Origin: Pyrrhosoma nymphula
Taxonomy: Eukaryota > Arthropoda > Insecta > Odonata > Coenagrionidae
DNA: 64,000 nt
Reading direction: 5' to 3'
NCBI GenBank assembly: GCA_963573305.1
Contig: OY754329.1
Span: 44,722,417-44,786,416, forward strand
This document shows, piece by piece, positions 22,894 through 34,135 of the stretch. The stretch's first letter is position 1. Every line of letters begins with the position of its first letter. Under the pieces are notes generated by a model. It saw only the letters and a list, made by a program, of their open reading frames with translations. It did not search any database and was not told where the DNA came from. Made by a program: the position numbers and the translations under genes.

Positions 22894-23126
22894 AGCATCG
22901 AATCGCAAGTATCGTGATATCGTCAAATAAAATATCAACATCCGTTTGGGTCGGAAGAGAACATTTTTTTTTTAAGTGATATGAGGGAAATGCATTAGCC
23001 TTCCTTCAACGAAAGGCGCGGAAGGGATGGATGGAGCGGCATCGGATCACAAGCATGGTTAAATCGTCAAGTAAAATATCGATATCGGACTGAATCGGAA
23101 ATAAAAATTGTACCGGGACATCCCTG
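22894..23126. mobile_element. CGAT-rich tandem pair with a hAT-like end
   Basis: Two related ~65-bp units, 22899-22962 (GCATCGAATCGCAAG...GTCAAATAAAATATC) and 23038-23103 (GCATCGGATCACAAG...GTCAAGTAAAATATC), lie 139 bp apart. A SINE-body-like fragment (about 22990-23025, TTCAACGAAAGGCGCGGAAG) sits between them. The right edge reads GGGACATCCCTG (23115-23126); on the minus strand this is CAGGGATGTCCC, like the CAGGG starts of hAT-type terminal repeats. The matching other end was not found. Confidence 0.5.
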
Positions 23127-23285
23127 TCCTCTTACACTTGCCCTCATCCCTATCTTCCTTTCTTTCAACTCCTCTTTCTCCTCCTCCCCCACCCTCCTGT
23201 CCGCCATCCCTCCCTCCCTCCGCCTCTCCCCATCCAACCACTCTCCCCTCCCCATCACTCTCCTCCCACTCTTGATCAATAAGCA
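23127..23285 (+). repeat. CT-rich block
   Basis: A CT-rich tract begins at the hAT-like edge at 23126 and runs to about 23275. Minus-strand frames here (60 and 70 codons) are G/E/R-rich reflections of it. Confidence 0.7.
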
Positions 23286-23665
23286 GGCACAGACCTAGAA
23301 AGAGGCCAAGTCATGCTGTCATTGTGTGTACGTGTGCCTCCTCCCGTGAGTTTGTTCGAGTCTGTGTGTGTGGACTGTGTGGAGGGTTAGGTACTGAGGC
23401 ATCGCAGTGAAAGAGAGAAGGAAGGGATGGAAAAAAATAAATGACGCTCATTGCGCGCTCACTGCTACCCCCTCTATCACCCTTTTTTGTTATTTAGAAC
23501 TCCTTTGCCTCCCTATCTCTCTCTTTTTCACCTCCACCTCACGGCTCTTCACTTATTTTTTTTTAATGCTCTGTTTTTTCCCCACTCTCTCGCTATAAAA
23601 TCGTCAGGTAACTAGGGTATGTAGATGTAGGAGTTTTATTCTTCTCTTCTCATTGAACAAAAGAA
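23286..23665. other. unassigned DNA, GT-rich then CT-rich
   Basis: GTGTGTGTG-type stretches near 23320-23385 and another T/C-rich piece at 23470-23600. A 63-codon frame here is not recognised. GTATGTAGATGTAGG at 23618-23632 could be a stray LINE-L tail. Confidence 0.4.
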
Positions 23666-23671
23666 AAAAAC

Positions 23672-23755
23672 TTCTAAACATCTGCATCTACACGCTACCC
23701 TGAGGGAGCCTCCGAAGGGGGCGTGTGGCAGACGGTGTTACGGATACCAGCCATG
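23672..23755 (-). mobile_element. LINE 3' end, family L, minus strand
   Basis: On the minus strand this reads GCTGGTATCCGTAACACCGTC, TGCCACACGCCCCCTTCGGA, GGCTCCCTCAGGGTAGCG, TGTAGATGCAGATG. It has the same order as the family-L ends at 11115 and 49984 with moderate changes. No coding part is attached. Confidence 0.7.
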
Positions 23756-24398
23756 AAAAGGGGAAGGAACATGGAAAAGGATAATCCGTGGTCTCGGGCG
23801 TCACTTGGTGCAGCCCTTTCATACTTGAAATGGAACACTTAAACTTGGTGATTCCACCGATTTATTATAAATCACGAACCTAGTTTTGACGTTGGACGTC
23901 ATCTGTCAATATATGTCATATTCATTATATATGTCTATGCGGGGTGTCACCTGAATATGACGTCCGTCGTCCGAACCCAGGTCGTGATTTAACCTTTTCT
24001 AGTTGTCTGGTTGATTTACAAACCAAATAAATTTTGTTTCAAGTCAAAAGCTATGTATCTATCTAGGTCACGCAAGCATCTAATTGAACAGTAAAAGTAT
24101 TATCTTACTCTTTGAATAGTTTTCTATAGATTTATGAGCGATTCATTCCTTTAGCTGATCACTGCCTTTCCTAACACGCCATTCAAAATTAAAATATTTG
24201 AAGTTAAGGAAATATTTTCGCTCTATAAAGGGTTAAAATGCAACCCTGTGGAATCTCTAAGTTTGTGGATTGGAAGAGGGAAAGGTTGAAAGTGAACTGT
24301 TTGCTAATGGAGTGTCTCATTGTCTCTATAAGTTTTTGCTACATCCATTAATGGTGCCTGGAATGAAATAATTCGATGTACCTTGAGTACTTCAGAAT
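23756..24398. other. unassigned DNA
   Basis: No gene or known repeat. Two loosely inverted stretches around 23880-23985 (ATCACGAACCTAGTTTTGACG against CGTCGTCCGAACCCAGGTCG, then GTGATTTAA) enclose a TATATGTC-rich centre, a weak inverted-repeat pattern. Confidence 0.35.
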
Positions 24399-24600
24399 CT
24401 GGTTGATGTGGTGGTTAGAGTACTGGATTCCTATCCCGATGGCCTGGGTTCGAGTTCCGATGGTGATGGTGGAGATTTTTTTAGCGGAATCTAGATCCCT
24501 ATTTGTGTTCTATGTGGAATGCACTTCAATTGTAGTACTCCGTTTGCCGCATAGGACGTTGAATGTTTCTGCTCTCTTGGCGCCCGCTGTGGAGAGTGAG
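24399..24600 (+). mobile_element. tRNA-derived SINE, family S
   Basis: Head: GATGTGGTGGTTAGAGTACTG (24405-24425, box A) and GGTTCGAGTTC (24447-24457, box B). The body has AATGCACTTCAATTGTAGTA and a TTGGCGCCCGC segment. The 3' half is shorter than at 8141. A 78-codon frame across it is not a gene. Confidence 0.75.
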
Positions 24601-24764
24601 ATTGAAGCATAGAGAAGGGTTCAAAACAGAGGTTTTATTTTTATGCTGGATTCTTTATATACGTAATTTTGAGGCACTTGTAATGATTTTATTTCATTCT
24701 TTTTATTCTCATTATCTTTATATTGTAATTATAAAGAATAAAACAAATAGAAGGTGCACGTGGA

Positions 24765-24915
24765 GAGCGATTTAACGGTTAAACTCCGTCCGTCGGATGG
24801 GACTTCAAATGTATGTGACCCCATAGCGCATTTTGTAAACAGCAGGCTTATGCCAACGACGAGTTTCTCTGCACACTTCCTCCTTTCCCATAAAATCCCT
24901 GACATACCAAACAAT
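24765..24915 (+). mobile_element. tRNA-derived SINE, family S, body only
   Basis: CGTCGGATGGGACTTCAAATG, GACCCCATAGCGCATTTTG, AACAGCAGGCTTATGCC, GACGAGTTTCTCTGCAC and a CCTCCTTTCCC end follow the order of the S body. The tRNA head is absent. Confidence 0.65.
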
Positions 24916-25427
24916 TTACGCATACCTTATGCCGAAAATGACTTCAGTTGTCTTCCACTCCTATCAAGTAATCAATGATTTAAAGTTAACTGAGTCGCTC
25001 GAACTTGAGAATTTATCGACATTGTGTGAGGAAGTTCAATGTGAAAAAATTATTGAACTTGACCGGGATTTAAACTCTATTTCAGTAGTTTCAGGCTCCA
25101 CTCTGTGAAACTTCATGGTTGTTAATGTTTACTGGAAACTTTCCTTTAAAGGAACACCTGATGTCTGAGATACGAAAGTGGTCATTAAAAAAATCCTTTG
25201 AAACTTACGATTTTTATTTACCTTCATTTGAAACATACGTTTTTATTTATCTTACCTTATTCAAATTCGAATTTACAGAACGTCTTTGTAGTAAATGTTG
25301 CTTCTTTGGCACGTTGACAGCCCATTTTCAAAATCTTAAAAAATCATTTCACAGCTTAAAAAATCGTTAAAATAGGTCTTGGTTCACTTAATAATTCACC
25401 ATTCACTGAACAATTAAGCCGTTGGCA
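24916..25427. other. unassigned AT-rich DNA
   Basis: An 83-codon frame at 25119-25370 contains a short repeated 'SFETYDFYLPSFETYVF'-like reading from a local duplication (about 25197-25240) but matches no known protein. Confidence 0.4.
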
Positions 25428-25553
25428 ACGGCATGCCACGAAAAAATCACTGGCTCCCGGTCAGTCACCGAAGTTAAGCATCGCTAGGCTCGGCTCGAAT
25501 TCAGAGGGGTGGTCCTTCTACCTATCCGAGTGCTAACGCCCCTGTCTACAAAT
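25428..25553 (+). repeat. 5S rRNA-derived repeat, copy 2 (near full length)
   Basis: About 113 bp follow the 5S rRNA order from end to end. CATGCCACGAAAA corresponds to the ACCACG..GAAAACACC region. CTCCCGGTCAGTCACCGAAG and then TTAAGCATCG (25455-25484) correspond to CTCGTCCGATCACCGAAGTTAAGCA, which includes internal box A. GGCTCGGCTCGAATTCAGAG then GGGTGGTCC correspond to the GGGCGCGGTTAGTACTTAGATGGGTGACC part. Several changed bases and the disturbed ends make a working 5S gene unlikely. The segment CCTGTCTACAAA straight after it is shared with the copy at 20219-20345, as expected of a 5S-headed SINE (SINE3 type) or another 5S-derived repeat. Confidence 0.65.
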
Positions 25554-28087
25554 GGCAGACACTATGTGCAAAACCACCTTAGTTTTTGAAGCACGTTACA
25601 TGTATCACCTCGATAGTATTAAACTACGTTTTCCTTCAAGTTTCATCATACAATGGGCAGACAAGAAATGGACTATAAGGTTGCTAAAAATGCATTAGAT
25701 GAATAGAATGCAAAAGATTAGGCGTCATGTTAAGAGTTAAAGATAAAAGTTAAGGGATTTGAGAAACTCCTAATTAGGTTCTAAGTATTGCTATGGGAGA
25801 TAATGTAAAAAATGGTTATAGCCAATCACGCTGATTATATGCTATGTTTTTCGGGGAAGGGTCATTGGCATTACTTATTGTTAGTTGACAGAAAAATTGC
25901 GTTATCAATAGCCTCTATGGACACATCGAACAGTCTTTCCGGGCGATGGAGGAACGTGGATGACTCAATAGATCTTCAACCGAGTTCAACCGTTAATATA
26001 CTTATTTCTTGAGCATGGGAGTATGAGCTTAGATGGAGGATTTTGAGTGATGGGCTTGGAGAAGGATGGAGATGTTAAGTCAGATAAAAGGGAAAACAAA
26101 CGACGAATGGTTATACAGGAAGGAGGAAAAAGATTTAAGTGGAATATATTTGGAAAACAATGGGGAAAAGAGATGAATGAGATAAAGAGATGTTGAAAGG
26201 TACTCTTTGTGAGGGAATATTCGTTTGCGGAAAAAAAGGAGAAGGCCACCGAAATATGCCTCTTCAAAAAGCAACAAGAAGTCATGACTTGCCAATAGAA
26301 AATAAGTGCTCGTTATGAAATCTGCTCTGCTTTCGGTGGTATTTATGAATAATATCTATATTCAAAAGTTACATAAAACTACTTTTTGTAGTTCTAGTTG
26401 TGCATAGACAAGAAAGACTTTATGTCAAATGATCGTCGGCATTTCTGATCGGAATTCGACCATTATGAGCCGCGATCATTCATCTGTCTGTGCCGAAGCT
26501 GAGGACGTATCCACTCTGCTCTCTTGTTGAAAATGCAATATCATGGCCACTAAATGGGAATTGAAATTCGGTAAATGTGTAGTAGACTATTACTTCAGTT
26601 GTCATTAATAACTCCGCAAAAATAGCTTCATGCTCACGATTGTTTCTCATTATTTTGCAAGGTTATGCTAATAGTTTGATAAAATTCAACCTAAAAAAGT
26701 TCTATACTTACTGCGCTAAAAATTTATAAATTCCTTAGGAGGGTCTCCTGCCTACTCGTATCTTGCTAAAACAAACTCTACGGCTAACAAACAAGTTGCC
26801 TGTTTGATTCAACTACTTGTCCATTTTGCTCTTCACGAGTGTTGTAAAAACCAATGCTTTGATGTGAAAACAGCACAGCGAGCATCCATTTAAAATGGGT
26901 GGTATACCTAGATGTCTTAATTCGATTATAAGTGAGGTTTGGAACAACTTTTTGTCATCCAAGAAACATTAGATGCCTCATCCATCCTTTTCGTTAGGTA
27001 CGTGAACAAAATACTCTTTTCGTCGCTAATCCGCGATTAGTAATGGTTTTTGTCACCTTGATCTTTGGTATGGTTAATTCGTATTCTCTGGTGTATGAGA
27101 GTGAAAGTTGGACCAAACACTGCCCAGTAAGTAATAAAAATACTGCTGATTATGTACTTTATGATTATGAATTAAGTCATGGTGAATTTCTCAGCTATGT
27201 TGCAGTCAAAAGTAGGCCGTAGGAACGGCTGAATGGCCCCGAATAAAGGCAAAATTCATTTGTCACCTTAAGTGTATCTCGGTAACAACTGTACCAACTT
27301 TACCTCTTTACTTAGACCTTTCATTCTTTGCTCATACTATTGAAGAAGCAATTAAAAATAGACCCTCGAGGCGAAGAAGGAAATATCTAAGGAAGGCCCG
27401 TTCTTCATGGTGGAGAAAATACGGAAGAGAATGTCTGTAAAACAGTAAATGGAAAGGCTTCTTTGCTATTGGTTCTATGCTTTTAAGACTGAATATCAAA
27501 GGTGATAAAAGATGAGTTTCAGGAATTTCCTGGCCCTTATTACTTCTCTGGATTTCCTTCTGGTTGGTTTTCCTTATTGTTGCCCGTTGGAAAAACTTGC
27601 ACGAATTTTTAGAAATGAATTTTTTTTACAAAAACGTCTTAACCATTCGTAAATGTAAAATAGAAACTGCAAACAGATGTTTAAAATAGGTAGAAATATC
27701 TTCAAAACCTTTGGAAAAACATGTATTCTCTTTCTACCACAATTACTTCTATTCTGATTCAAACAGAGCTAAGTAAAGTTATCCATGAAGCGCTTCGAAA
27801 TATTGACTTACAAGTTGTTAGTGTATTTTAGGTAAAAGTAAATATTACATATTTGTTACTTGATTTGTTACTTTTGTAAGTTATTACCATTATGTAACTT
27901 TTGTAAGGCTAACAATTGTGTACATTCCTGGCCAAATCAACGCAGAACTGTGTGGCAATAAATGTGTATCATGTGCGCAAACCTTCCTCAAGCTAGCAAG
28001 GAAATGAACTTCAATAGTGGATACTAAGTGAGCCAGTCAAAAGTCGGTTTGTACTTGCCAAGGCGATTGACAACTGGCATTATTTGA
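25554..28087. other. unassigned DNA, partly purine-rich
   Basis: Positions 26010-26290 are purine-rich on the plus strand, giving unconvincing minus-strand frames (99 and 71 codons). Around 27830-27910 there is a TTACTTGATTTGTTACTTTTG-like local repetition. No gene or known transposon is recognised. Confidence 0.4.
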
Positions 28088-28396
28088 GCCATTAATGACC
28101 GATGGGTAGGATGACAAGGGAAAGATTACTTGAGGAATGGAGGAAGGGTGGAGAGAAACCCGGAGTTGGCATTAATCTGCTTTTAACGAATGGCGCCAAG
28201 GGGACCACGGTTTAACCTCCCATCTGACGGAGAAGTTTTCAACTTGAAGTCATCTCCACATAATAATTCAATGTCGGATGTTTCAATAAGGGATCAGGAT
28301 TCCATTGAAAATTCTCCGACCCTGCCGGGATTCGAACACGGGTCCTAATAGACGAGACGTCAACGCATAATCTAGCTACCACACCAACCCGAACCC
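28088..28396 (-). mobile_element. tRNA-derived SINE, family S, full length, minus strand
   Basis: On the plus strand, right to left: CCACACCAACCCGAA (28379-28393) is the reverse of the head start, GGGATTCGAACACGG (28327-28341) the reverse of box B, then AACTTGAAGTCATCTCC, CCATCTGACGG, AACGAATGGCGCCAAGG, AGAAACCCGGAGTTGGC and GACCGATGGGTAGG. All blocks of the 8141 copy are present, making this a good reference copy. Confidence 0.85.
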
Positions 28397-28962
28397 CCTT
28401 GGCCAAAGGTGCTGCGTTAAGGTATGATGTGACTGTAAGAGGAAACTGGAGTGTAGGTACATTTAAACTTTCATATTAGTTTCCGATGCTGGGGTAGATG
28501 GAATGGGAAAAATGAAAAATTTTATACTCCAACTCGACTGGCAAAACTACAAGAGTAATGATTGCATTTCGAAATGGCGATTTTAGAGGTCAAATTACGT
28601 TCGATAGTAGAGTGACCAAGGATTGAAGGCATCCGTTTACTTAGTAAAGAACGATCTATCATGTTTTGAACAGAATCATCATCAATCACCTTTTTACTTT
28701 CATTATGTGCTTGATTTCAACGATTCGATTTTTGTGATCCGTCGGAAGATCCGTGAAAGATCTGAATGTAATTTTTAATGTTACACATATCACCGTGAAA
28801 GAGCCCAGTGTTTGGTCTCCTCGTTGCTTGATACCCGGGCTAACACCTAGTGAGCCCTTAAGGACAAGGAAAAACGTCAGGTGTGGCTATGCTTCGGTCA
28901 CGGCCGCGGGTGCTCCACGAATACGTTTGCGTTACTGGGGAATATTTAGCGACCATCTATAT
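28397..28962. other. unassigned DNA
   Basis: A 78-codon frame (28753-28989) runs into the hAT-type MITE and is not recognised. Nothing else. Confidence 0.4.
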
Positions 28963-29097
28963 CAGTGCTTTCCAAACTGGGTGTCGTAACACCCTAGGAT
29001 ACCGCGTTGTAGATTCAAGGTATAACTCTTGAATGTGTGCATAGGGACTTCATGATTATTAGGGTGTCACCATGATGAAAAGTTTGGAAAGCACTTG
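28963..29097. mobile_element. hAT-type MITE, 135 bp
   Basis: Terminal inverted repeats CAGTGCTTTCCAAACT (28963-28978) and AGTTTGGAAAGCACTTG (29081-29097) pair with one extra base. The next stretch also pairs in part (GGGTGTCGTAACACCC against GGGTGTCACCATGATG). CAGTG..CCAAACT is a common form of hAT ends. The flanks, ATCTATAT on the left and TCTAGATG on the right, are similar when shifted by one base (TCTATAT, TCTAGAT), consistent with an 8-bp hAT target duplication that has drifted. There is no coding capacity. Confidence 0.8.
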
Positions 29098-29779
29098 TCT
29101 AGATGCCTGGACCGTCGTTTGTTGAGCGTACCGCGTCGACTTTACGTCGTTCCCAAAACTTCTCATCCCCCATAAACGGTTATGGTGGTGGTGATTGAAG
29201 ACTCATCAGACGCCAGTTCCAATAGTATGCGTTATCTTGCACTTCTTCATGGCTTTGCGTAGTCTGGGCCGACATTGGAAATTTTACTTGAAATACCATG
29301 GCATTTTGTTCAATTATCACCAACAATTATTCGACGGGAGCTGATCAAGGACGACTGAAACTGATTTTTTCAAGGATGTTTATTGCCCTACTTCAATATT
29401 TATGTGATATTTTCCAAAGTAATTCACTTCTACTTGAATGCACCTCTTTTAATGTTTCTGCCAGTCCTCAAACGCATGAGGTAGGCCATTAGTTGACAGG
29501 TTCTTCAGAATTGCCACATATTTCTTAAGCACTGCCTCGGAGTACCCAGATTGAATACCCCAGAGCTTTGCCTTTAATGACGGGAATAACTAAAAGTCTC
29601 AGGGAATGAAGCTGGTGCTATAAGGTGGATGTGGTACACATGTTACGTTGAAATAAGCGAAAGCCGGATTTTATCGCTGCGTGCTGCTCCTCTCGCATCA
29701 CATCCAATGCTGGTATGCAAAATTCCAGATAGGTCTACAACAATGAGCATTACTTTCAATCGACCTGTACAACAAAGCT
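29098..29779. other. unassigned DNA
   Basis: Frames of 64-65 codons (29298-29492 and 29629-29826) are not recognised; the second runs into the composite repeat. Confidence 0.4.
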
Positions 29780-30475
29780 GCCACCTTTGGACATTATTTT
29801 ACATATATAAAAAGCTACAAAAGTGACTGACTCACTCATTGATACAAATTCCTGGGCATTTCTGTAGTCATGCTCTGATATTATATTCAAATCAGAGAAA
29901 AAAATAACCAGCAATCTCATTACAAGGATGCATAGAAAATATATTTGGTGGAGGCCATGAATTGGTTAACAGCTCAATAGATAGAAAGGAGACTATTCCT
30001 CATTAACTATTTATTAGTTTTTATGATTTTCTTTGCATATGCGTTAGAAGTAGCTAAATGGCACATGAATTGAAACAGAAATATATCGAACACCAATTTA
30101 CTACAACCGAAGCTTTTATATCGATCATGGACTCATTCATTCACGGCTGGAATCCTTGAGTATTATTATATGCTGATCTTCATTTAAAATTGTCTAACTA
30201 TTAAATATTATTACTGTTTTTGCTCATAAGCATCAACATTCAATGTAGAAAGAAGAGCCCTGCAGCCCGCGGGCCGTTTTGCTACCCACGAAATCTTTAT
30301 GCGGTCGGCGACAAAATATTACTGAGTTACACAAATATACAATGTACTATCATACGCTTTACGCCTTCCACTTGCAACCTGCTAGCACCCATTTACTATT
30401 TACTGGTAATATATAAAGCTACAAGACTGACTGACTCACTCATTGATACAAATTCCTGGGAATTTCTAATCGAGC
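29780..30475 (+). repeat. composite repeat 'C', copy A
   Basis: The segment 29861-30310 aligns with 31285-31905: ATAACCAGC..CTCATTACAAGGATGC, GAGGCCATGAATTG, CAATAGATAGAAAGGAGACTA, GCATATGCGTTAGAAGTAGC, CATGGACTCATTCATTCACGG and GGGCCGTTTTGCTACCCACGA. The part at 30335-30400 (TACAATGTACTATCATACGC and TAGCACCCATTTACTA) aligns with 32548-32620. Two short direct repeats of GACTGACTCACTCATTGATACAAATTCC lie at 29828 and 30428 within the copy. GCCCGCGGGCCG at 30266 resembles the GC-rich interior of some hAT ends. Confidence 0.75.
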
Positions 30476-31284
30476 TAGAACGTTGAAAATTTCAAAAGAG
30501 GGTTGGAATTTGGTGTCGAGTCAGGAAAAAATCGAAAATCCCTACATTTTTAATTCAATTCGAGCCCAGATAGGATTTTGTTTTTTCATGGGATTTAATG
30601 GGAAAAACGAATAATTTCCGTGTTGAGTAATTTTATTTCATTCATTAAAATATGAAATTATTGAGATACAAGTTTCATTTTCGACTGAAATGAGGCCAAA
30701 AAATCAAAGAATTTAATTCTTGCAACCAATTTTTCTCTGTCGATCGATAAACTGAATTATTTTAAGTTTAAACGGAAAATTAATGCAAATTTCGATTTTT
30801 TAAAATCTTCGTTGCTAGGCAATTTTTTCATTGCATCCGAGGCTTGCAGGACCTTATATGCTGGCTATTTAAAGGCTGCATTCAAGGTAATTTAACCTGC
30901 TTGGTACGTATTTCAATAGCTTTTAATGATATTATGCCTTCGACCTGCATTATTAATGGGACAGGTGCTATCAGTGAATCGCTTTTAAGCACTGGGTCTA
31001 ATTTCTTCCACTTCTTCCTGGCCTCTTAAATTTTACATCTGAAACAATCCCTCCACCTTATCCTGGGTTTCCCTCTCTCTGTTTTTCCGTATTTCAATAG
31101 CTTTCAGCGGAGTTATGCTTTGACCTACACTATTTACAATGTTTTATGATGATACATATAAATTGTGGTCATTTAAAACCCTGTGTTCTTGCAAACTATG
31201 AGTGAAGAAAATGGTATTATGAATCACTTTACAAAAACATGTTCGTAAACGATACAGTAATTACACTCAAACATCTGTAAACCA
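30476..31284. other. unassigned DNA between the composite repeats
   Basis: A short direct repetition of CGTATTTCAATAGCTTTHAxHG at 30907 and 31088, with 'TTATGCCTTCGACCTGCATTATT' against 'TTATGCTTTGACCTACACTATT', shows a local tandem duplication of about 180 bp. No gene is seen. Confidence 0.45.
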
Positions 31285-32630
31285 TAGTGATGTTCTGATA
31301 TCATATTAAAATTAAAAAAAATAACCAGCTCTCTCATTACAAGGATGCTTAAAAAATAATTTGGTAGAGGCCATGAATTGATTAACACCCCAATAGATAG
31401 AAAGGAGACTATTCCTCAGTAGTGAATATTATGATATATTTTGGAATTTAACAGGTTGACGTCCAAATTGTTTAAAAAAATATAAAATATCCTCTTTACT
31501 ATGGTATACAAAATGTGATAACAAATGAGGAGCCCTTTTCTCAAAACATAATTAAAATGTGAAAACCCATTTCATTTAGCCGGACTGATTCAAAAGCAAA
31601 CTATTTGCTAGTTATTATAATTTTCTATGCATATGGGTTGCAGTAGCTAAATGGCACATGGATTGTGACAGAAATATTTCGAGCACAAATTTACAACATC
31701 CAAAGCATTTATATCGATAATGGACTCATTCATTCACGGTTAGGATCCTTAAGTTGTACTATTTTCTGATATTCATTTACAATCGTCTAACTATTAAAGA
31801 TTATTACAGTTTTCATTCTAAAGCGTTACCATTCATTGTAAAATAGGGGACCCCCGGAGTCCGTGGGCCGTTTTGCTACCCACGATATGTTTTATGCGGC
31901 CCGAGAAAAAACATTTATTCGGCCCGCATAGCTTACAGCTGCTAATCATTTTAATTTAAAGACCAAGTCATTCAAGGTAAGAAGTTCTTGATCATTTTAT
32001 TAACTTGGGTGTATCACGTAACCTTCAGATGTGCGATGAGGTTCACAAGCATGTTGCTCTCGCATTTCAGGTTTTACAGGGAAACATCATATCTAAAACT
32101 TACTTGCAATTTTCAATTACAATGCCATTTTCATCTTCAAGTATCCACTCAATCAAGCCTAGGTTTCGCCAATTCTTTTAGATTGCTTATTAATCGCTAC
32201 TTTGAGAATTTTCGTGGACATTGTAAGCATATTTATTGCGCTCTTATGTTTTTTAAATGCATTATTATGTAAAAACAACCACGGGATTACTCCGAGTTCC
32301 GGACCAGAAAGGATTCAGTTTTTTTAAGTTTATAAAAGAGTAAAATTAAAATTTTCCATGCATAAAAAAGTTCTTTCTCGAATTTGTACATGAAAAATCC
32401 CTAGAACCATGAAACTTAGAGAACAATATGTCCAATAGACCATGGTTTAAAATTCTGTCACCGATTAAAAAAAAATGGTTCATTATTTCGCAATTTTAGT
32501 TTTGTTATAATGAGCAGTAAGACTTTATTGCTTTCGTTTTAAATGATTTACAATGTACTATAATACACTTTTCCCCTTTTGCTTGCAAACTGCAAGCACC
32601 CATTTACTAGTTTTATATAAAATCTCGCCC
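31285..32630 (+). repeat. composite repeat 'C', copy B (interrupted)
   Basis: This aligns with copy A in the order given there. It differs by about 180 bp of extra DNA at about 31425-31620 and about 600 bp at about 31935-32545. The segment 31848-31935 reads GGGGACCCCCGGAGTCCGTG, GGCCG..., then ATGCGGCCCGAG and CGGCCCGCATAGC, typical of hAT-type ends with GGCCC motifs, so a hAT-like unit is probably part of the composite. A 94-codon frame (31988-32272) in the extra 600 bp has no known match. Confidence 0.65.
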
Positions 32631-34058
32631 CTTTCAAATATTCAAATTACAGCCATGTATCTACCGAGGAAGCTACGGGAAAAATCAGTCTTTCAATGTT
32701 TTTCGATCAGCACCCGTACAAAGCTTGTTTTTGCTAAAATTGATCTGGGCAAGGTGTTTCGTTTTCCACGAAATCCACGCCCTAGCACACTGGAGTCATG
32801 ATATGTTCTGCGCGGAAATGTTTCCTCGCGCCCTAAATATCCATCCGGCAGCATGTTTCCCCGCGTATGCATCAAGCACGTTCAATGCTAACTCACTCTC
32901 GTGTTCTCCTCGAAGTCATACCTCTGATCAAGAGAGTATCCATTTATTTCAATCGCTTAATTAGTCACGAAGTCATATTGTCTGAATGGATCAAGCTGCA
33001 AACGTTACATCACTGTTTCCGTCTTGGTACCCCATTGTCGGACATATTTTAAAAATGTATCCAAGTCAAGAGAAAGAAGGAGAAAAGGCCTTGAAAGATC
33101 CCATGTAGAATATAAGAGCCAGGGAGATTGGACATTTTTGAGAGAAAACAAATTTGCCAGTAACATGATCGAAAGGGAGGGAAAGTATAATAATGGAAAA
33201 TCCCCTTGAGGAAGACCGAAGAGCAAATATGTAAGCTAAATAAAGAATTGTGATCCAAAAGAGCTATCGGGGATTAGAGGGAATTATCATTGCGTGGGAG
33301 AGATATAATGTTTGCTGTCGCTATTCCTCGAATTGTCGACCTATTGCGTAAATTGGTTACTTCGGTCACATCAATCGCTGACTGGCAAACCATAGTTGGA
33401 AGAGTTGAGGAGAAACGGTTTTGAGATATTTAAAGACATTCAGAATTTGATACAGCTTCATAAATAAAGCAATTCAGCAGAGAATGCGTCCCTTGGGGTT
33501 TTGCACTTTAAGCTCGATACAACCATTCTCCGTACGGTATTACATAAAGCACTGGTTACTCTGAAAAAGTGGACCAATTTAAGTAGTCGAAGTTCTATAT
33601 GCAAAATGGCCTGTCTTTGAGCATTAGGATTACTTCCTTTTTGCTACGAAGATGAAAGAGTACTCACGGGAAGTTGAGGTTTGTGACCTTCACATTTATT
33701 ACCCCATTTAATCACTACTTTCAAGCAGGAACGCAGATATCCCTTTCTTCTTCTATTCCCAAAGCAATTGATTGCGCTAGAGTCTAGACTGAATCGTTAG
33801 ACGTTTATAAATCATAATATACTCTCTATTTTCCCTCGATATTTAATGTTTTATTTATTTTTCACTTGATTTTAATTTTCTGACGAAAAAGGAAAATAGG
33901 CACAAAGTACGGACAGCAGAGGAAGACAGATATTGGGCAACACTTGGAGGTTATTCTTTAGAGGAAGTATAACCTCACAGTATAAATCTGAATGTTATTA
34001 TTCATAATTGAAATCAAAACACTTGTACTAATAACAAACAGTCTCTGAATATTTTTGT
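32631..34058. other. unassigned DNA
   Basis: Frames of 60-82 codons on both strands around 32553-33258 overlap each other and are not recognised. No repeat found. Confidence 0.4.
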
Positions 34059-34135
34059 ACTGATGATGCTGTAAGTCGGCAAAACGCGTTGTACACATAA
34101 TTAACATTTATAGAAAAGTACTAGTGTTTTGATGT
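34059..34135 (+). repeat. short dispersed repeat 'G', copy 1
   Basis: ACTGATGATGCTGTAAGTCG then GCAAAACGCG, followed 40 bp later by AGTACTAGTGTTTTGATG, matches 43627-43702 (CCGATGATGTCGTAAGTCGG, CGAAAAGC, then GTGCAAGTGTTTTT). The copies are short and the family is unknown. Confidence 0.55.

Noticed and set aside
25428..25540. working 5S rRNA gene
   Set aside because: Several changes in conserved positions and disturbed ends, plus a shared non-5S tail with another copy.
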